DNA from: Chelativorans sp. YIM 93263
GTDB lineage: Bacteria; Pseudomonadota; Alphaproteobacteria; Rhizobiales; Rhizobiaceae
Length of the DNA: 64,000 nt
NCBI RefSeq assembly: GCF_028767125.1
Contig: NZ_JAKCWP010000005.1
Coordinates: 291,352 to 355,351 of the forward strand
Direction of reading: 5' to 3'
In this document: piece by piece, positions 62,728 through 64,000 of the stretch
How the letters are laid out: every line of letters starts with the position of its first letter
Numbering within the stretch: the stretch's first letter is position 1
Translations under genes and position numbers: made by a program
Notes under the pieces: model-generated
The model's database searches: none
What the model was told of the DNA's origin: nothing
Seen by the model: the letters and a program-made list of their open reading frames with translations, nothing else

Positions 62728-63582
62728 ATGACCGGCGCGAAAAGTATTAGGACGAAGACAGTTCGATCGGCGCATGCCGCTTTTGCACTTTCAGCACTGC
62801 TTTTCGTCACTGCCTGCACGACCACAGAACCGATTGCGGACCTTTCGCGCATCGATGCGGCCCAGGGGTCGGAAGAGAATATCGCCTCACTGACGGCAGT
62901 GATTCAGCGAACACCCAACGACCCGGAAGCCTATAACATCCGCGGCAGCGCCTATGGGCGAGCCGGCCAGTACCGCAGGGCATTGGAGGACTTCGACCAG
63001 GCGATCGCACTTGATCCGCGCTCCTTCCGCACCTACGCGAACCGGGCACTGATCTACCGTTATCTGGGTGAGCAGCAAAACGCGCTGGCCGACTACAACA
63101 AGGCCATCGAGATCAACCCGCGCTATGACGCCGCCTATGTTGGTCGCGGCGAGCTTTACCGCCTCGCCGGGCGCACTAGCGACGCGTTCCGCGATTTCGA
63201 GCAGGCCATCCAGCTCGATACGACCGACCCGCGCGCCTATTATCGCCGCGGTCTTCTCTATCAGGCAAACGGCCAGCATCAGTTCGCAATCGAGGATTTC
63301 GCCAGCGCCATCTCGCTCGATCCCAATCAGCCACACGGCTACAACGGACGCGGACTTTCCTATCTCGCTCTGGGCGACGAAGAGAACGCGTTTTCGGATT
63401 TCAACACCGCGTTGCGGCTTGACGACGAGCTTGCCGAAAGCTGGGCCAACCAGGCGCTGGTTTACGAGCAGCGCGGCGAGACCGATCGCGCGGCGAGGTC
63501 CTATTCGCGCGCACTGCAGCTTGATGCTGAATACGGACCAGCTCGCGAAGGACTGGAGCGCACACGGGGCACAAGCGCATAA
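62728..63582 (+). CDS. TPR-repeat lipoprotein
   Basis: 284 aa. The N-terminus is a lipoprotein signal with lipobox V-T-A-C, so the mature protein is anchored to the membrane by the Cys. About six tetratricopeptide repeats of 34 residues follow (A-Y-N-I-R-G-S-A-Y, A-L-E-D-F-D-Q-A-I-A-L-D-P). NlpI-like proteins of this type scaffold peptidoglycan hydrolases; the partner here is unknown. It follows rpsU after a terminator and so has its own promoter. Confidence 0.87.
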   Translation: MTGAKSIRTKTVRSAHAAFALSALLFVTACTTTEPIADLSRIDAAQGSEENIASLTAVIQRTPNDPEAYNIRGSAYGRAGQYRRALEDFDQAIALDPRSFRTYANRALIYRYLGEQQNALADYNKAIEINPRYDAAYVGRGELYRLAGRTSDAFRDFEQAIQLDTTDPRAYYRRGLLYQANGQHQFAIEDFASAISLDPNQPHGYNGRGLSYLALGDEENAFSDFNTALRLDDELAESWANQALVYEQRGETDRAARSYSRALQLDAEYGPAREGLERTRGTSA

Positions 63583-64000
63583 GGCGCACCGGCTCCCTGC
63601 CTTGACGGAAATAGCCACGAAGCGCGTCCATCGCGGCGGCATAGCGAAAGCTTAGAACGCCGGGGGAAGTGCCGGAGGAAGCGGGCCCCAGACGCCGTCC
63701 GGGGCTGGACAGGTGGCGTGGTCTTGGCCGCGCGCGGCATCTCTTCCCCGATCTCAAGCATGAGCATTTTTTGCCGAAGCGATGCTTGCAGGCGTTCCTC
63801 CTCCCCCTCGTCGAAGGCGGCCGGAGGTGATACTCAGCATCTCCCACTATCCTCGCTGGCGCACCCCATCCGCCTCGCTGTGCTCGGCCCCTCCTCAGTC
63901 GAGAGGAGGAGGGGCGCACGTCGTCACCCGCTCGTGCCTATCTTCACCTAATCGCCGGGGCTCCGCACCTCAGGATGCGGTGAAGGCATGCCTATTCGTT
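63583..64000. other. right-edge intergenic DNA with a palindrome
   Basis: No gene is supported in 418 bases. GCCCCTCCTC (63887-63896) pairs with GAGGAGGGGC (63906-63915) across 9 bases: a perfect 10-bp inverted repeat without a following T-run. It may be a dispersed palindromic repeat of the genome or an RNA hairpin; the region continues past the edge. Confidence 0.4.

Overview
The window looks like chromosomal DNA from a GC-rich alphaproteobacterium of the Rhizobiales (Hyphomicrobiales), probably near Mesorhizobium, Chelativorans or Nitratireductor. This is inferred from the CpdR next to an N-formylglutamate amidohydrolase, the soxBDAG sarcosine oxidase operon, the HWE kinase, the RpoH-type promoter with a ROSE-like leader, and many EcfG-type (general stress) promoter motifs. 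I see no phage, insertion sequence, integrase or CRISPR array.

Layout. 1-9 kb: 5' end of galU, a lytic transglycosylase, a DUF459 SGNH-like protein, and the gltB-gltD glutamate synthase operon. 9-17.5 kb: threonine aldolase, a heat-regulated Hsp20, an alpha/beta hydrolase, a group of small stress-type genes (52-aa membrane protein, DUF427 operon, HPF/cold-shock fusion), a cation/Ca2+ antiporter, and a nucleotidyltransferase-phosphoesterase pair. 17.5-28.7 kb: the prkA-yeaH-spoVR stress operon, a bile-acid-symporter-like carrier, tRNA-Val, cpdR, N-formylglutamate amidohydrolase, a RidA protein, a HisN-type phosphatase and topoisomerase IB. 28.7-41.3 kb: a NepR-like small protein, then a tight seven-gene sugar-nucleotide and glycosyltransferase operon containing three tandem CgeB-like paralogues. 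Divergent from it are an 87-aa protein, MscS, and an alcohol dehydrogenase/Gfo-Idh-MocA operon. 41-52 kb: acidic small proteins, a CBS protein, CtaG, an RND pump, MaoC, a PhnB-like protein, an HWE kinase, a DnaJ-type zinc-finger protein and an acidic protein with an internal repeat. 52-64 kb: sarcosine oxidase, a second RND pump, rpsU and a TPR lipoprotein.

The main theme I found by reading the intergenic DNA is a dispersed general stress regulon. Seven intergenic sites match GGAAC-N16/17-CGTT exactly, and several others match GGAAC-N16/17-NGTT. Nearly all sit a sensible distance upstream of a start codon: the 52-aa membrane protein, DUF427, HPF/CSD, prkA, the alcohol dehydrogenase operon, the CBS protein, a 39-aa ORF, the zinc-finger protein and the acidic repeat protein. 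One near-palindromic site lies between the glycosyltransferase operon and the 87-aa gene and could fire both ways. This suggests the uncharacterised glycosylation cluster is stress-induced. An HWE kinase and an orphan NepR-like protein, both kinds of component used to control EcfG, lie in the same window.
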